A stretch of DNA of 33,328 nt, from assembly GCA_944383645.1 (NCBI GenBank), contig CALWQJ010000011.1, positions 1-33,328 of the forward strand, given 5' to 3'. The notes under the pieces are model-generated. The model searched no databases. It saw only the letters and a program-made list of their open reading frames with translations, and had not been told where the DNA came from. This document shows, in pieces, positions 21,795 to 31,360 of the stretch. The position numbers and the translations under genes were made by a program. This stretch comes from an uncultured Merdimonas sp. (GTDB taxonomy: Bacteria > Bacillota > Clostridia > Lachnospirales > Lachnospiraceae). Positions within the stretch are counted from its first letter, which is position 1; each line of letters opens with the position of its first letter.

Positions 21795-23531
21795 ATGCTG
21801 GAAATAGGTTCTCTGATAGACGGAAAATACAAAATACTGAATCAGATTGGAAAAGGCGGCATGAGTGTCGTCTATCTTGCGATTAATGAAAAAGCGAACA
21901 AAACCTGGGCGGTCAAGGAGGTGCGCAAGGACGGCGTACAGAATTATGAGGTGGTCCGCCAGGGGCTGATCGTGGAGACGGATCTTCTGAAAAAGCTGAA
22001 GCACCCGAATCTGCCCAGCATCATTGACGTCATAGACGAGGATGACACCTTCCTGATTGTTATGGATTATATAGAGGGAAATTCCCTGGAGACGCTTCTG
22101 AAGGAGGAAGGAGCCCAGCCTCAGGAGAAGGTGATTTCCTGGGGAAAGCAGCTCTGTGATGTGCTGGGCTATTTGCACAGGCAGAAGCCCCCGATCATTT
22201 ACCGGGATATGAAGCCTTCCAACGTGATGCTCAAATCAGATGGTACTGTGACCCTGATTGATTTCGGAACAGCCCGGGAATTCAAGGAGAGAAGCAGCAG
22301 GGATGATACGGTCTGCCTGGGTACGCCGGGCTATGCCGCGCCAGAGCAGTGGGGCGGCAGCGGACAGACGGACGCCCGGACAGATATTTACTGCCTGGGC
22401 GCGACGCTCTACCATCTTTTGACCGGGCATAACCCTTCTGAGCCGCCCTATGAGATCTATCCAATCCGGCAGTGGAATCCCGCGCTCTCTTCAGGACTGG
22501 AAGCCGTCATTCTCAAATGCACCCAGCGGGATCCCAGTGAGAGATATCAGAGCTGCGAGGAGCTTTACTATGCTCTTGAGCATTATGGGGAGCTGGATGA
22601 AAAATACCGGAGGCAGCAGAAGAGGAGAGCCGGCCTGTTTGCAGCGGCCCTGTCTCTGTCACTGGTTTTCGGTACGACCGCTCTGGCAGCAGGAAACATG
22701 GAACGGGGGCTTACGGCAAATACCTACCAGTCGCTGATAGCCGACGCCCGTTCCGGAGCTACAAAGGAAGAGCAAATCCGGCTCTGTGAACAGGCGGTCA
22801 GCCTGGAGCCGGGAAGGGCGGACGGATACCTGGAGCTTCTGGAGCACGTATTCCTGACGGCGGAAAACGGAGCGGTCAGCCTGGACAGAGAGGAAGACGA
22901 GGAACTGCGAAGCCTTCTGAGCCGGACTGATGCGGAAGGAAGGACATATGAGAACCTTCTCAGAGAAAACGCAGAGGAATATGGAAGGCTGGCCTATGAG
23001 CTGGGATTGGCCTATTACTACTATTATGAGACAGAAGGGAACAAGACCTATGCAGTGAAGTGGCTGGATGCTGCGGCACAGTCTCAGAGCCTTCCGGAAA
23101 AGGAAAGAGTGCGGGCCGAAAGGCTGGGAGCCATAGCCGGATATTATACACAGATTGGCCTGATAGACAAGGCGGGTGATTCTACGGTTTCCTATCTGGA
23201 CTACTGGAATCAGCTTACAGAGCTCACGGCAGGCAACCTGGTGGATGAGGACAATGCCATGACAGCCCTGCGCATGTACCAGGAGCTGGCCGGCCAGCTG
23301 TACACCCGGGCGCCGGAGTTTGCGGCTGCCGGGGTGAGCAGAGAACAGATGAAGGAGCAGCTTGCGGGGATCCGGAAGCATCTTCAGACAGATTTCCTGG
23401 AGGTGGATCTGAAGGAGCAGGGCCTGGAGGAAATGGAGCAGAGCCTGGAGCAGCTTACCGCACAGGCAGAGGAGCAGGTAGATGCAGTATTCAGCCAGCC
23501 GCAGGCGCTGGCGGAGCATGAGGGGGTGTAG
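21795..23531 (+). CDS. Transmembrane Ser/Thr protein kinase
   Basis: 578 residues from ATG 21795, with GGGAGGAG upstream; a longer in-frame start at 21693 overlaps the phosphatase gene and adds a non-kinase tail, so it is rejected. The Hanks-type kinase domain is about 12-265: the glycine loop IGKGGMSVVY, VAIK-type lysine in WAVKEV, catalytic loop YRDMKPSN, IDFGTA, and APEQ. The HRD His is Tyr here, as in a subset of clostridial kinases. A TM segment is at about 277-299. The extracellular part (about 300-578) is helical and TPR-like, ending in Glu/Gln-rich helices, with no PASTA repeats. It therefore differs from PrkC/StkP and may sense something other than muropeptides. Confidence 0.93.
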   Translation: MLEIGSLIDGKYKILNQIGKGGMSVVYLAINEKANKTWAVKEVRKDGVQNYEVVRQGLIVETDLLKKLKHPNLPSIIDVIDEDDTFLIVMDYIEGNSLETLLKEEGAQPQEKVISWGKQLCDVLGYLHRQKPPIIYRDMKPSNVMLKSDGTVTLIDFGTAREFKERSSRDDTVCLGTPGYAAPEQWGGSGQTDARTDIYCLGATLYHLLTGHNPSEPPYEIYPIRQWNPALSSGLEAVILKCTQRDPSERYQSCEELYYALEHYGELDEKYRRQQKRRAGLFAAALSLSLVFGTTALAAGNMERGLTANTYQSLIADARSGATKEEQIRLCEQAVSLEPGRADGYLELLEHVFLTAENGAVSLDREEDEELRSLLSRTDAEGRTYENLLRENAEEYGRLAYELGLAYYYYYETEGNKTYAVKWLDAAAQSQSLPEKERVRAERLGAIAGYYTQIGLIDKAGDSTVSYLDYWNQLTELTAGNLVDEDNAMTALRMYQELAGQLYTRAPEFAAAGVSREQMKEQLAGIRKHLQTDFLEVDLKEQGLEEMEQSLEQLTAQAEEQVDAVFSQPQALAEHEGV

Positions 23532-23535
23532 CGGG

Positions 23536-23928
23536 ATGAACCATGCGGAAAATGCAATCGCGATGTACCATCAGATTTTTCTTGTGAGTGCCGTGCTGGC
23601 TGTGCTGTGCCTGACGCTGGCTGTGGCGCTGTTTTTTGTTTTCCGGATTCCCGGAACGATAGGGTATCTGAGCGGAAAGACGGCGAAGCGTTCCATAGAG
23701 AGGATGAAGCAGGGCGGTTTTTCCCATTCTGCCGATTATGGGCCGGCTGCACCGGAGACAGGGCGGTCAGCGCCGGCGGCCCAGGCTGTCCGCGGCAGAG
23801 AGACGCTTCCGCTGGGCCGCCGGGATATGCTGGAATATGCCGGCGGGAGCGAGACGATCCCTCTTGAAAACGATGGATTCCAGATAGAGGAAGAAATTCT
23901 GGTGACGCATACGGACGAGACAATCTAG
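23536..23928 (+). CDS. Small single-TM protein with Thr-x-x-Leu motifs
   Basis: 130 residues. It has one hydrophobic segment (about 13-36, FLVSAVLAVLCLTLAVALFF) and then a basic, low-complexity cytoplasmic-type tail. The tail contains ETLPL (Thr90), ETIPL (Thr107) and ends in DETI (Thr129). These acidic-Thr-hydrophobic sites look like Ser/Thr kinase targets and T-x-x-L is a pattern that FHA domains can read when phosphorylated. It starts 4 bases after the kinase stop and ends 17 bases before the giant surface protein gene. It may be the membrane docking partner for the FHA protein. No family is recognised. Confidence 0.65.
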   Translation: MNHAENAIAMYHQIFLVSAVLAVLCLTLAVALFFVFRIPGTIGYLSGKTAKRSIERMKQGGFSHSADYGPAAPETGRSAPAAQAVRGRETLPLGRRDMLEYAGGSETIPLENDGFQIEEEILVTHTDETI

Positions 23929-23945
23929 GCTGGGAGGAGAAAGTG

Positions 23946-26900
23946 ATGAAGGCAGGAAAGGGATACAGAGCGCTGGCCGTGATGCTGGCCATACTTCTGC
24001 TGCTGCAGGCGGCCGGGGCTGGTGAGGTCCGGGCGGAAGAGATTCCGGAAATTATCGCAAATACGCAGGAGGTGCCGGTAGACACAGAGCCGGGCGGAGA
24101 GGAACCGGAAAAAGAACCAGACGTAGAGGAACCAGGAGAAGAAGAGCCGGACAGGGGAGCGGCTGGCAGAGAGGAACCGGAAGAAGGCTTTGAATTCAGC
24201 TTGTCGGCGGAGCTGGATGCAGAGGAGGGAGCGGTCATCACCGCAGGGAACCGCATCACTGTCCGGGCTGCGGTAACTGCCAGGGATTTGGCAGGGATAG
24301 AGAGCTCTCAGGCTCTCGCCCTTTTGGATGTGGAAAATTTCAGCGCAGACCTTTCGGATGTCAGCCGCGCAGAGGTTCTGGCGGACAGCATGACATATGA
24401 GATCTCCGGGGATGGCAGCGAGGGTATCCTGACGGTCGGTGTGCAGTTACAGCAGAACGCGGCGGAAGCCGGAGAGCCCTTAAGTATCACGATCTCTCTG
24501 TCTTACGGAGGGGAAGGAGATGCTGAGGGACAGACAGTCTCTGATTCTGTGGAAATCACAGGTATCCGGGAGCCGGAGCCCCCTGACACTGCCGCGCCGG
24601 TCTGGCTGGAGGGAAGCAGCCTGTCCGTTGCGGACGCGGAGAGCGGAGAGCAACTTTCAGTGGAGAATACGGGAGACATCCCGACGGTCTATACCAGCGG
24701 AGGGAGGGGCGTCGTCATTACACTTCCTGCAGCGCAGGATGAGGAGACGGGCTCCGGAATTTCCGGATATTTTTACACGGTGGATGCTGAGTACGCGGAG
24801 AAAGGAGCGGCAGAAAAGCGTCCGGTCTCCAAAGGCAGCCTGGTCTTTGCGGAGGGAGGAACGCACACGCTGTATTTTTATGCGGAGGATAAGGTGGGAA
24901 ATATTTCTGTTCCCCTGATGGTCCGTATCGTGAGCGATCAGGAGGGGCCCTCTGTGGAGGTGGCGGACAGGACAGCGGAAGAAGGCGTATGGACCAGCCA
25001 TCCCTATCACATTGCTCTGAGGGCTTCCGACGAAAACGGTGTGAAGGCTTTGAGCTACTATATCCAGGAGCAGGATGAAGAGGGCGGCGTGCCGGAATAC
25101 AGCGCGGAAACCATGACAGCGGAGGGAGAGGAGGCAGTATATTCCTCTGAGCAGGGGCTCTGGAGCATTGCGCTTCCGGAGGAGGAATTCTGCGGCAGCG
25201 TTTATGTCTGTGCCCGGGACATGGCCGGAAATGAAACCGTGCAGGAGATAAAGGGCATCTGCATAGATCGGACAGATCCGGTTATCAGTGTGGAGTGGAG
25301 GAATGCGGATGGAACGGCAATAGATCTCTCGGAGCCGGGAGCCTATTATCAGAGAGGAGAAAGCCTGACTGCGGTGATTTCCGTTCGGGAAAGGTATCTG
25401 GATCCGAACGGTACATACATCTATCTGACGGCTTTGGACGGACAGGGGAACCCGGCCGGCGGAGAGGCGGAGAATATCAACGGGAAGACCTGGGCCTGGC
25501 TTGCGGAAAGGTACGGCGTGACGGAGGAAAGCGGCGTCAGCGCCCTGACCCTGAGCCTGACGGCGGAAGCGGCCTACACACTGTCTGCGGAGGCTGCTGA
25601 CAGAGCCGGAAACAGGGCAGAGGCCGGGAAGACAGAGATACTTCTGGACCGTTCCCCTGCAGCCTTCGAGCTCCTTGGCAGGACAGCAGAAGAGAATGAA
25701 TGGACAAATGAGGAAAATTACCGGCTCACCTTCCGGTTGACTGATGAGAGCGGCACAGCAGGCGTATGGTATTATGTGCAGAGGCAGCAGACAGACGGAA
25801 CGGTCCCGGCCTTCAGCGACGAGACGATGCAGAAGGAAGGCCGGGAGCTGAGCCCGGGACAGGACGGCAGCTATACCGTTACGCTTTCCGAAGAGGATTT
25901 CCGGGGATGTGTCTATCTTTTCAGCCGCGATTTTGCGGGAAATGAAGGAAGAGAGACCGTGGGCGGAATCCAGATAGACGGAATCGATCCGGATACGGAG
26001 AATCTGTATTTTGAATACGAGGCGGATACAGACACAGGCGGGTGGGACAGCTTCTGGAATGGTGTGTTCGGGAAGGAAGCGATCGCGGTGAAGGTGTATG
26101 TCCGGGACCCGGGCAGCTTCCCGTCTGGTATCGCAGAGCTGTCTTTCCGGTGCGGGGGCCAGAGCTTTACGGTAAACAGCTTTGGGGAAGCGTCCCTGAC
26201 GGCGGAGCAGGTGAAGGATCCCGCGGCTGCGGGGCTCTATCAGCTGGCAGAGGTGTCCCTGGATGTGAAAAAGGATAAGCTGGAGGATCAGCTTCTGGAA
26301 ATCACGGACCTGAAGCTGAAGGATCTGGCCGGAAATACAGCGGAAGGGGAGGCAGAGCTCCTGAAGGGCGGCCATACCCTGATTATCGACAGGACAGCGC
26401 CGAAGTTGACAGTGAAGGCGGAGAGCGGATACCGGAACGGATTTTCCGCGGATGAGCGCTGGTATTTTAAGGACGCCGCCGTCTTCCGACTGACGGTGGA
26501 GGAGAAATGGTTTGATCAGGTGAAGGACCGCCTGCACCTGGAGCTGGCAGAAGGAGAGACAAGGACGCCGGATACCGGATTTGGAGCGGCCATGAAGGCA
26601 GAGGATCCGGAGAAGGGAATCTATGAAACTGTATATACGCTGACGGAGGAGGGCAGCTGGCAGCTGCGGATCGGAGCCTATCCGGAGTTTTCCGGGACGG
26701 AGCCTTCAGAGCCTTCGGAAGGAACGGGGGAGGCTGCAGGGTACGATACGTCTGTTCTCGGGGGCTTCTCGGATCCGGCCGGGAACCTGATGACAGGCGG
26801 AGAGAATACGGAGGTTCAGAGCGGAGTGTATACCGGGCCGCAGATCGTGATTGACAAAACTGCGCCCGAGGCGGGCCTGCAGTGGAAGGACGCGGACGGC

Positions 26901-29900
26901 CGGCCCTTTGATCCTGCGGAATCCGGCTCGTATTACCAGAGCGGAGACGGGCTGTCTGTGACGCTGGCCGTAAAGGAGCTGTATCTGGACACAGAGGACA
27001 CGAGGATCTGGCTGGAGGCGCGGGATGGCTCCGGCGCGGCGGTTTCCTGTGAAGAGGTGCAGAAGCTGAACGGGAAGAGCTGGGAAGAGCTTTCCAGGCA
27101 GTACGGTGGTACGCATGAAAACGGAGTCTACACGCTGACACTGCCATTTTCCACAGAGGCGGCCTATACGCTGTCCGTACTGGCAAAGGACAAAGCCGGA
27201 AACGAAGCGGAGACGCTGAGTACAGCGGTGTTTCTGGACAGAAGTCCTGTCCGGTATGAGCTGATGGCCCGGACGGCCGGAGAGGGAGTATGGACAAATG
27301 CGGAGGACTATGAGCTTTCGTTCCGCCTGGCGGACGAGTCTGGAACAGAGTCTGTAAAATATTATGTGCAGGTTCAGGCGGAGGATGGGACTGTGCCGGG
27401 CTTTGATCTGGAGACACTGAATCAGAAGGGACAGGAGCTGAAGCCGGAGAAGGATGGAACGTACCGCATCGTGCTGCACGAGGAGGATTTTCAGGGAAGC
27501 GTCTACATCCGCACCCGGGATCGGGCCGGAAATGAGAAGACAGAGGAGATAAAGGGAATTTTTATAGATGGGAAGGATCCGGATCCCACCCATATCTATT
27601 TTGGGTACGAAGCAGCGGAGGAGCAGGGGCTGCTTCACCAGATAGCCAACACCATATTCGGAAAAACTGCGATCCGGGTGAAGATTTACGCGAGAGATCC
27701 GGGAACCTGTCCATCCGGGATCCGGAGGCTTGTTTTTACTTACGCGGAGAAAGAATATACGCTGACGGAGTCTTTGCCGGTGACGCTGGAGGCTCAGGGC
27801 TCTGTAGAGGGAGGGGAATATCAGCTTTTTGAGCAGCTCCTGAATGTAAGAGACAGTGAACTGGAGGAAGAAAAGCTGCGCATTACAGAGCTTGTGATGA
27901 CAGACGGAGCGGGAAATGCCGCGGAAGCGGAGGAAGCCGCGCTGGCGAATGGCAGCATTCTCATCATTGATACGACTGCGCCGCGGCTGGGCGTGAGCAC
28001 AGAGGCAGAGCATCTGGAGGGCTATGAAAATGATGAGTCCCTGTACTATGCCGGCAGTGTCCCCTTTGACCTGACTGTATCAGAGCGGTATTTTTCCTAT
28101 GTACAGGACAGGATGCATCTGGAGCTGGAAAAGGACGGAAGGCTTACTGCAGATACGAAGCTTGGGCGCACGCTTACGGCGGCCTCGGCTGAGGATGAAA
28201 GAAATGGGCTGTACCGGGGGCAGTATCTGCTGACGGAGGAGGGAGTCTACCGGTTCCGGATCGGCTCCTGGCCGGAGGCCGGAGCCGGGGGCTATGACAC
28301 ATCTGCCGCTCTGGGAGCCTTTTCGGATGGAGCCGGGAATATTCTGGAGGGCCTGGGAGACACGGCTGTGACAGAGGGCTTCTATATGAGCCCGGTGATT
28401 ATCATTGACAGGACTGCACCGGAGGTGTCGTTCCGCTGGCTGGACGCAGAGGGTCAGGAAATCAGCGGGGAGGAGGATTATTACCAAAGCGGGGAATTCC
28501 TCACACTGGAGCTGGCTGTGGCCGAGCCGAACCTGGATATGGAGGCTACCCGTCTCTGGCTGGAAGCGGCGGATATCCGTGGCGCTCAGGTGCCCTGCGG
28601 GGAGGTGGACAGCCTGAACGGGAAGACCTGGGCGGAGCTTTCGGAAGACCTGGGCGGAACCTTCGAGGACGGTGTGCACAGGCTTACCCTGAGGCTCGAG
28701 ACAGAGGCTCATTATACATTGAGCATGGAGGTACGGGATAAGGCAGGCAATTACGCCTCTTTCACCGGGCAGGAGCAGGATCACAGGCTGGATCTCGGAA
28801 GCTGTTGCCTGGACCGTACAGCTCCGGAGCTGGCAGACTGGTATGACAGCCAGGGAAAACCGGCGGGAGACATCACTTATGAAGCAAAGGAACAGAATTT
28901 CATTGAAAAGCTCATAAACGGCGTGACATTCGGGTGCTTCTGCAAGCCTGAAATGACGGTCCGCATGCAGGCCAGGGATCTGGTCAGCGGAGTGGGCGAG
29001 CTCTGGTACAGGTATGAGGTCTATTATGAGGACGGAGAGACAGGGAAGACCGTGGAAGGAACGGCGTCTCTTCAGAATGGCATGCTGAAGCGGGACGGGG
29101 CAGACCCGTCGGTCTGCTTCATGGAAATCACTCTCCCGGAATCCTTCCGGGGAACCTTTACGGTCCGTGCCGCTGACCGGGCAGGCACAGCCATGCCAGG
29201 AAGCGTGACGACCAGAGGAATCGTCTCCGAGACGACCGCGATGCATGAGAAGACCTCCTCAGCGGAGGTGTCCGTGGTGGACGGAACAGCCAAAAGAGAA
29301 GGCTTTTACCGCGGAGATGTGACGATTCAGTTCGTGATGAAGGACGGCTTTTCCGGAATCCGGAACGCCTTCTATCAGGCGGGAAGCCAGGAGGAGCGGC
29401 AGAGCTTCGAGGAGAAAGGCCGGGAGATCGTCACAGAGCTGAGCTACAGAATGACCATCCATGCCTCGGAAAATAACCGGAATGAGATCCCGATACAGGG
29501 GATTCTGACAGATTTTGCAGGCCATACAGCCGGAACAGCAGGAATGCCTGAGGTACACATTGATACGGTGACTCCGCAGGTGTCTGTAAGCTGGGACAAC
29601 GAGGAGGTTCTGAATGAGAAATATTATAAGGCAGACCGTACGGCGCTGATTACAGTGACGGAGCGGAACTTTGATCCGGAGGATGTGCAGCTTGAGATCA
29701 CCGGCATGGACACGCCGGGGCTGTCCTGGAGCCATCACGGAGGCGGAGGCTGCTCCGGATCCGGGGATCCATACGATCTGGGGCATACAGACAGCTGCAG
29801 CTGGACGGCGGAGGTGGTCTTCGATCAGGACGGCGAGTACAGCTTTGGCTTTTCCTGCCGGGATTCTGCGGGAAATGAAGGCAGCTATGGAAAGACAGAG

Positions 29901-31316
29901 GAATTCGTGATAGACAAGACAGCTCCCGTACTCTCGGTCAGCTGGAACGGCGGCAGTGCCTTGAACGGAAATTACTACGGGGAAGCGCGCTCCGCTCAGA
30001 TTCTGATTACAGAGAAAAACTTCAGGGAAGAGGATGTGATCGCGGAGACCACGGCCACAGACAGAGGACAGAGAATCGCCGCGCCCCGGATTTCGGGCTT
30101 CTCAGGAAACGGTGATGAGCACCGGGCGTTGGTGGATTTCGATTACGACGGCGTCTTTATGATGGAGCTTCAGTATACGGATCTGGCCGGAAATGAGGCA
30201 GAGATCTATACGGAGGAGGAGTTTGTGGTGGATCTGACAGCTCCTGAGGCAGAATTTTTTGATATCGAGAACCACTCAGCGAACAACGGCACAGTCGCTC
30301 CCGGACTGCGGATTGCGGATACCAATTATGACATGGAGGGAATCCAGGTACAGCTTCTGGGAAGCGGCGGAGGACTCCGTGAAATGCCGTTTTCAAGGAG
30401 CGCCGGCGCGGACGGCGTCACTCTGAAATGGAGAGATTTCGAACATGTGCCGGAAAATGACGACCTGTACCGGCTTACCGCCAGCATCACAGATCTGGCT
30501 GGAAATGTGACGGAGACAGAGCTCCTGTTTTCTGTGAACCGCTTCGGCTCTGCCTATGTGCTGGATGCGGCCACGGAGCAGCTGGCTGGAAGGAATGGTT
30601 CCTATTATACAAGCCAGGAGCAGGATATCGTGATCGAGGAATATAATGTAGACACGCTGGAGTTCGGTGAGGTCTCCTACAGCCGGGACGGACAGGTAGT
30701 CATGCTGCAGGAGGGACGGGACTATACGGTCACGGAATCCGGCGGCGAGGACTCCTGGAAAACCTATCGGTATCAGATTGCGGCGCGTAATTTCAGTGGA
30801 GAGGGCACATATGTGGTGACGGTGTATTCAAAGGACAGGGCGGAAAATGTCTCCAGCAACCGCATCAAGGAAAAGAGCATAGAATTCGCTGTTGACAAGA
30901 CCACTCCCAGCGTCGTGGTGACAGGCGTGGAGGACAACGGACGGTACCGCAGCGACAGCCGGGAAATCCGGATAGATATACAGGATAATATTGCTCTCAG
31001 CCAGGCGGAGATCTGGATCAACGATGAAAAGCAGGCCTCCTTTGATCGGGCACAGCTTCAGGAGAGCCGGGGACAGCTTGTCTTCCGGGTGCCGGGGAGC
31101 GGGGACTGGCAGACGCTGATGGTGCGGGCGGAGGATGAAGCGGGAAACCGGCAGGAGACAGAAGAGCTGCGATTCCTTGTCACCTCCAGTGCGTGGATTC
31201 AGTTTGTGCGGAATGGAAGAGCCATGACAGCCTGTATCTGCGGAGCTCTGGTCCTGATCTCCGGGGGTATTTTTATAATAACGCACAAAAAGAACAAAAT
31301 GAAAAGTTCAAAATAA
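23946..31316 (+). CDS. Giant Ig-like repeat surface protein
   Basis: 2456 residues from ATG 23946 (a GTG directly before it is possible; GGGAGGAG lies just upstream). A signal peptide (1-30, ending VRAEE) is followed by a Glu/Pro-rich stretch (about 45-85) and many Ig-like beta-sandwich modules marked by D-x-T-A-P and D-x-A-G-N motifs. Four module types repeat in a higher-order unit of about 520-530 residues: the same Trp positions fall at codons 451, 980 and 1498. A GGGG/HH loop occurs near 1930. The C-terminus (about 2427-2456) is a TM helix plus KKNKMKSSK, with no LPxTG sorting signal. It is probably a cell-surface adhesin or stalk. It is last in the pilus/signalling row and is followed by a terminator. 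Confidence 0.88.
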   Translation: MKAGKGYRALAVMLAILLLLQAAGAGEVRAEEIPEIIANTQEVPVDTEPGGEEPEKEPDVEEPGEEEPDRGAAGREEPEEGFEFSLSAELDAEEGAVITAGNRITVRAAVTARDLAGIESSQALALLDVENFSADLSDVSRAEVLADSMTYEISGDGSEGILTVGVQLQQNAAEAGEPLSITISLSYGGEGDAEGQTVSDSVEITGIREPEPPDTAAPVWLEGSSLSVADAESGEQLSVENTGDIPTVYTSGGRGVVITLPAAQDEETGSGISGYFYTVDAEYAEKGAAEKRPVSKGSLVFAEGGTHTLYFYAEDKVGNISVPLMVRIVSDQEGPSVEVADRTAEEGVWTSHPYHIALRASDENGVKALSYYIQEQDEEGGVPEYSAETMTAEGEEAVYSSEQGLWSIALPEEEFCGSVYVCARDMAGNETVQEIKGICIDRTDPVISVEWRNADGTAIDLSEPGAYYQRGESLTAVISVRERYLDPNGTYIYLTALDGQGNPAGGEAENINGKTWAWLAERYGVTEESGVSALTLSLTAEAAYTLSAEAADRAGNRAEAGKTEILLDRSPAAFELLGRTAEENEWTNEENYRLTFRLTDESGTAGVWYYVQRQQTDGTVPAFSDETMQKEGRELSPGQDGSYTVTLSEEDFRGCVYLFSRDFAGNEGRETVGGIQIDGIDPDTENLYFEYEADTDTGGWDSFWNGVFGKEAIAVKVYVRDPGSFPSGIAELSFRCGGQSFTVNSFGEASLTAEQVKDPAAAGLYQLAEVSLDVKKDKLEDQLLEITDLKLKDLAGNTAEGEAELLKGGHTLIIDRTAPKLTVKAESGYRNGFSADERWYFKDAAVFRLTVEEKWFDQVKDRLHLELAEGETRTPDTGFGAAMKAEDPEKGIYETVYTLTEEGSWQLRIGAYPEFSGTEPSEPSEGTGEAAGYDTSVLGGFSDPAGNLMTGGENTEVQSGVYTGPQIVIDKTAPEAGLQWKDADGRPFDPAESGSYYQSGDGLSVTLAVKELYLDTEDTRIWLEARDGSGAAVSCEEVQKLNGKSWEELSRQYGGTHENGVYTLTLPFSTEAAYTLSVLAKDKAGNEAETLSTAVFLDRSPVRYELMARTAGEGVWTNAEDYELSFRLADESGTESVKYYVQVQAEDGTVPGFDLETLNQKGQELKPEKDGTYRIVLHEEDFQGSVYIRTRDRAGNEKTEEIKGIFIDGKDPDPTHIYFGYEAAEEQGLLHQIANTIFGKTAIRVKIYARDPGTCPSGIRRLVFTYAEKEYTLTESLPVTLEAQGSVEGGEYQLFEQLLNVRDSELEEEKLRITELVMTDGAGNAAEAEEAALANGSILIIDTTAPRLGVSTEAEHLEGYENDESLYYAGSVPFDLTVSERYFSYVQDRMHLELEKDGRLTADTKLGRTLTAASAEDERNGLYRGQYLLTEEGVYRFRIGSWPEAGAGGYDTSAALGAFSDGAGNILEGLGDTAVTEGFYMSPVIIIDRTAPEVSFRWLDAEGQEISGEEDYYQSGEFLTLELAVAEPNLDMEATRLWLEAADIRGAQVPCGEVDSLNGKTWAELSEDLGGTFEDGVHRLTLRLETEAHYTLSMEVRDKAGNYASFTGQEQDHRLDLGSCCLDRTAPELADWYDSQGKPAGDITYEAKEQNFIEKLINGVTFGCFCKPEMTVRMQARDLVSGVGELWYRYEVYYEDGETGKTVEGTASLQNGMLKRDGADPSVCFMEITLPESFRGTFTVRAADRAGTAMPGSVTTRGIVSETTAMHEKTSSAEVSVVDGTAKREGFYRGDVTIQFVMKDGFSGIRNAFYQAGSQEERQSFEEKGREIVTELSYRMTIHASENNRNEIPIQGILTDFAGHTAGTAGMPEVHIDTVTPQVSVSWDNEEVLNEKYYKADRTALITVTERNFDPEDVQLEITGMDTPGLSWSHHGGGGCSGSGDPYDLGHTDSCSWTAEVVFDQDGEYSFGFSCRDSAGNEGSYGKTEEFVIDKTAPVLSVSWNGGSALNGNYYGEARSAQILITEKNFREEDVIAETTATDRGQRIAAPRISGFSGNGDEHRALVDFDYDGVFMMELQYTDLAGNEAEIYTEEEFVVDLTAPEAEFFDIENHSANNGTVAPGLRIADTNYDMEGIQVQLLGSGGGLREMPFSRSAGADGVTLKWRDFEHVPENDDLYRLTASITDLAGNVTETELLFSVNRFGSAYVLDAATEQLAGRNGSYYTSQEQDIVIEEYNVDTLEFGEVSYSRDGQVVMLQEGRDYTVTESGGEDSWKTYRYQIAARNFSGEGTYVVTVYSKDRAENVSSNRIKEKSIEFAVDKTTPSVVVTGVEDNGRYRSDSREIRIDIQDNIALSQAEIWINDEKQASFDRAQLQESRGQLVFRVPGSGDWQTLMVRAEDEAGNRQETEELRFLVTSSAWIQFVRNGRAMTACICGALVLISGGIFIITHKKNKMKSSK

Positions 31317-31320
31317 TCAT

Positions 31321-31360
31321 AAACTAAAATCCGGCTGTGCAAAATGCCGGATTTTAGTTT
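31321..31360. terminator. Intrinsic terminator after the giant surface protein
   Basis: AAACTAAAATCCGGC (31321-31335) pairs perfectly with GCCGGATTTTAGTTT (31346-31360) around a 10-base loop, 4 bases after the stop codon. The stem carries its own A-rich and T-rich ends, so it can act in both directions. It closes the long pilus/signalling/adhesin transcript. Confidence 0.85.

Noticed and set aside
24657-26537. Open frame of about 626 codons on the minus strand inside the giant surface protein gene
   Set aside because: Produced by the GC-rich repeat coding of the plus-strand gene; no ribosome site and no recognisable domain.
31280-31316. LPxTG-type sorting signal at the end of the giant protein
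   Set aside because: Only a hydrophobic helix and lysine-rich tail are present; no sorting motif was found before them.
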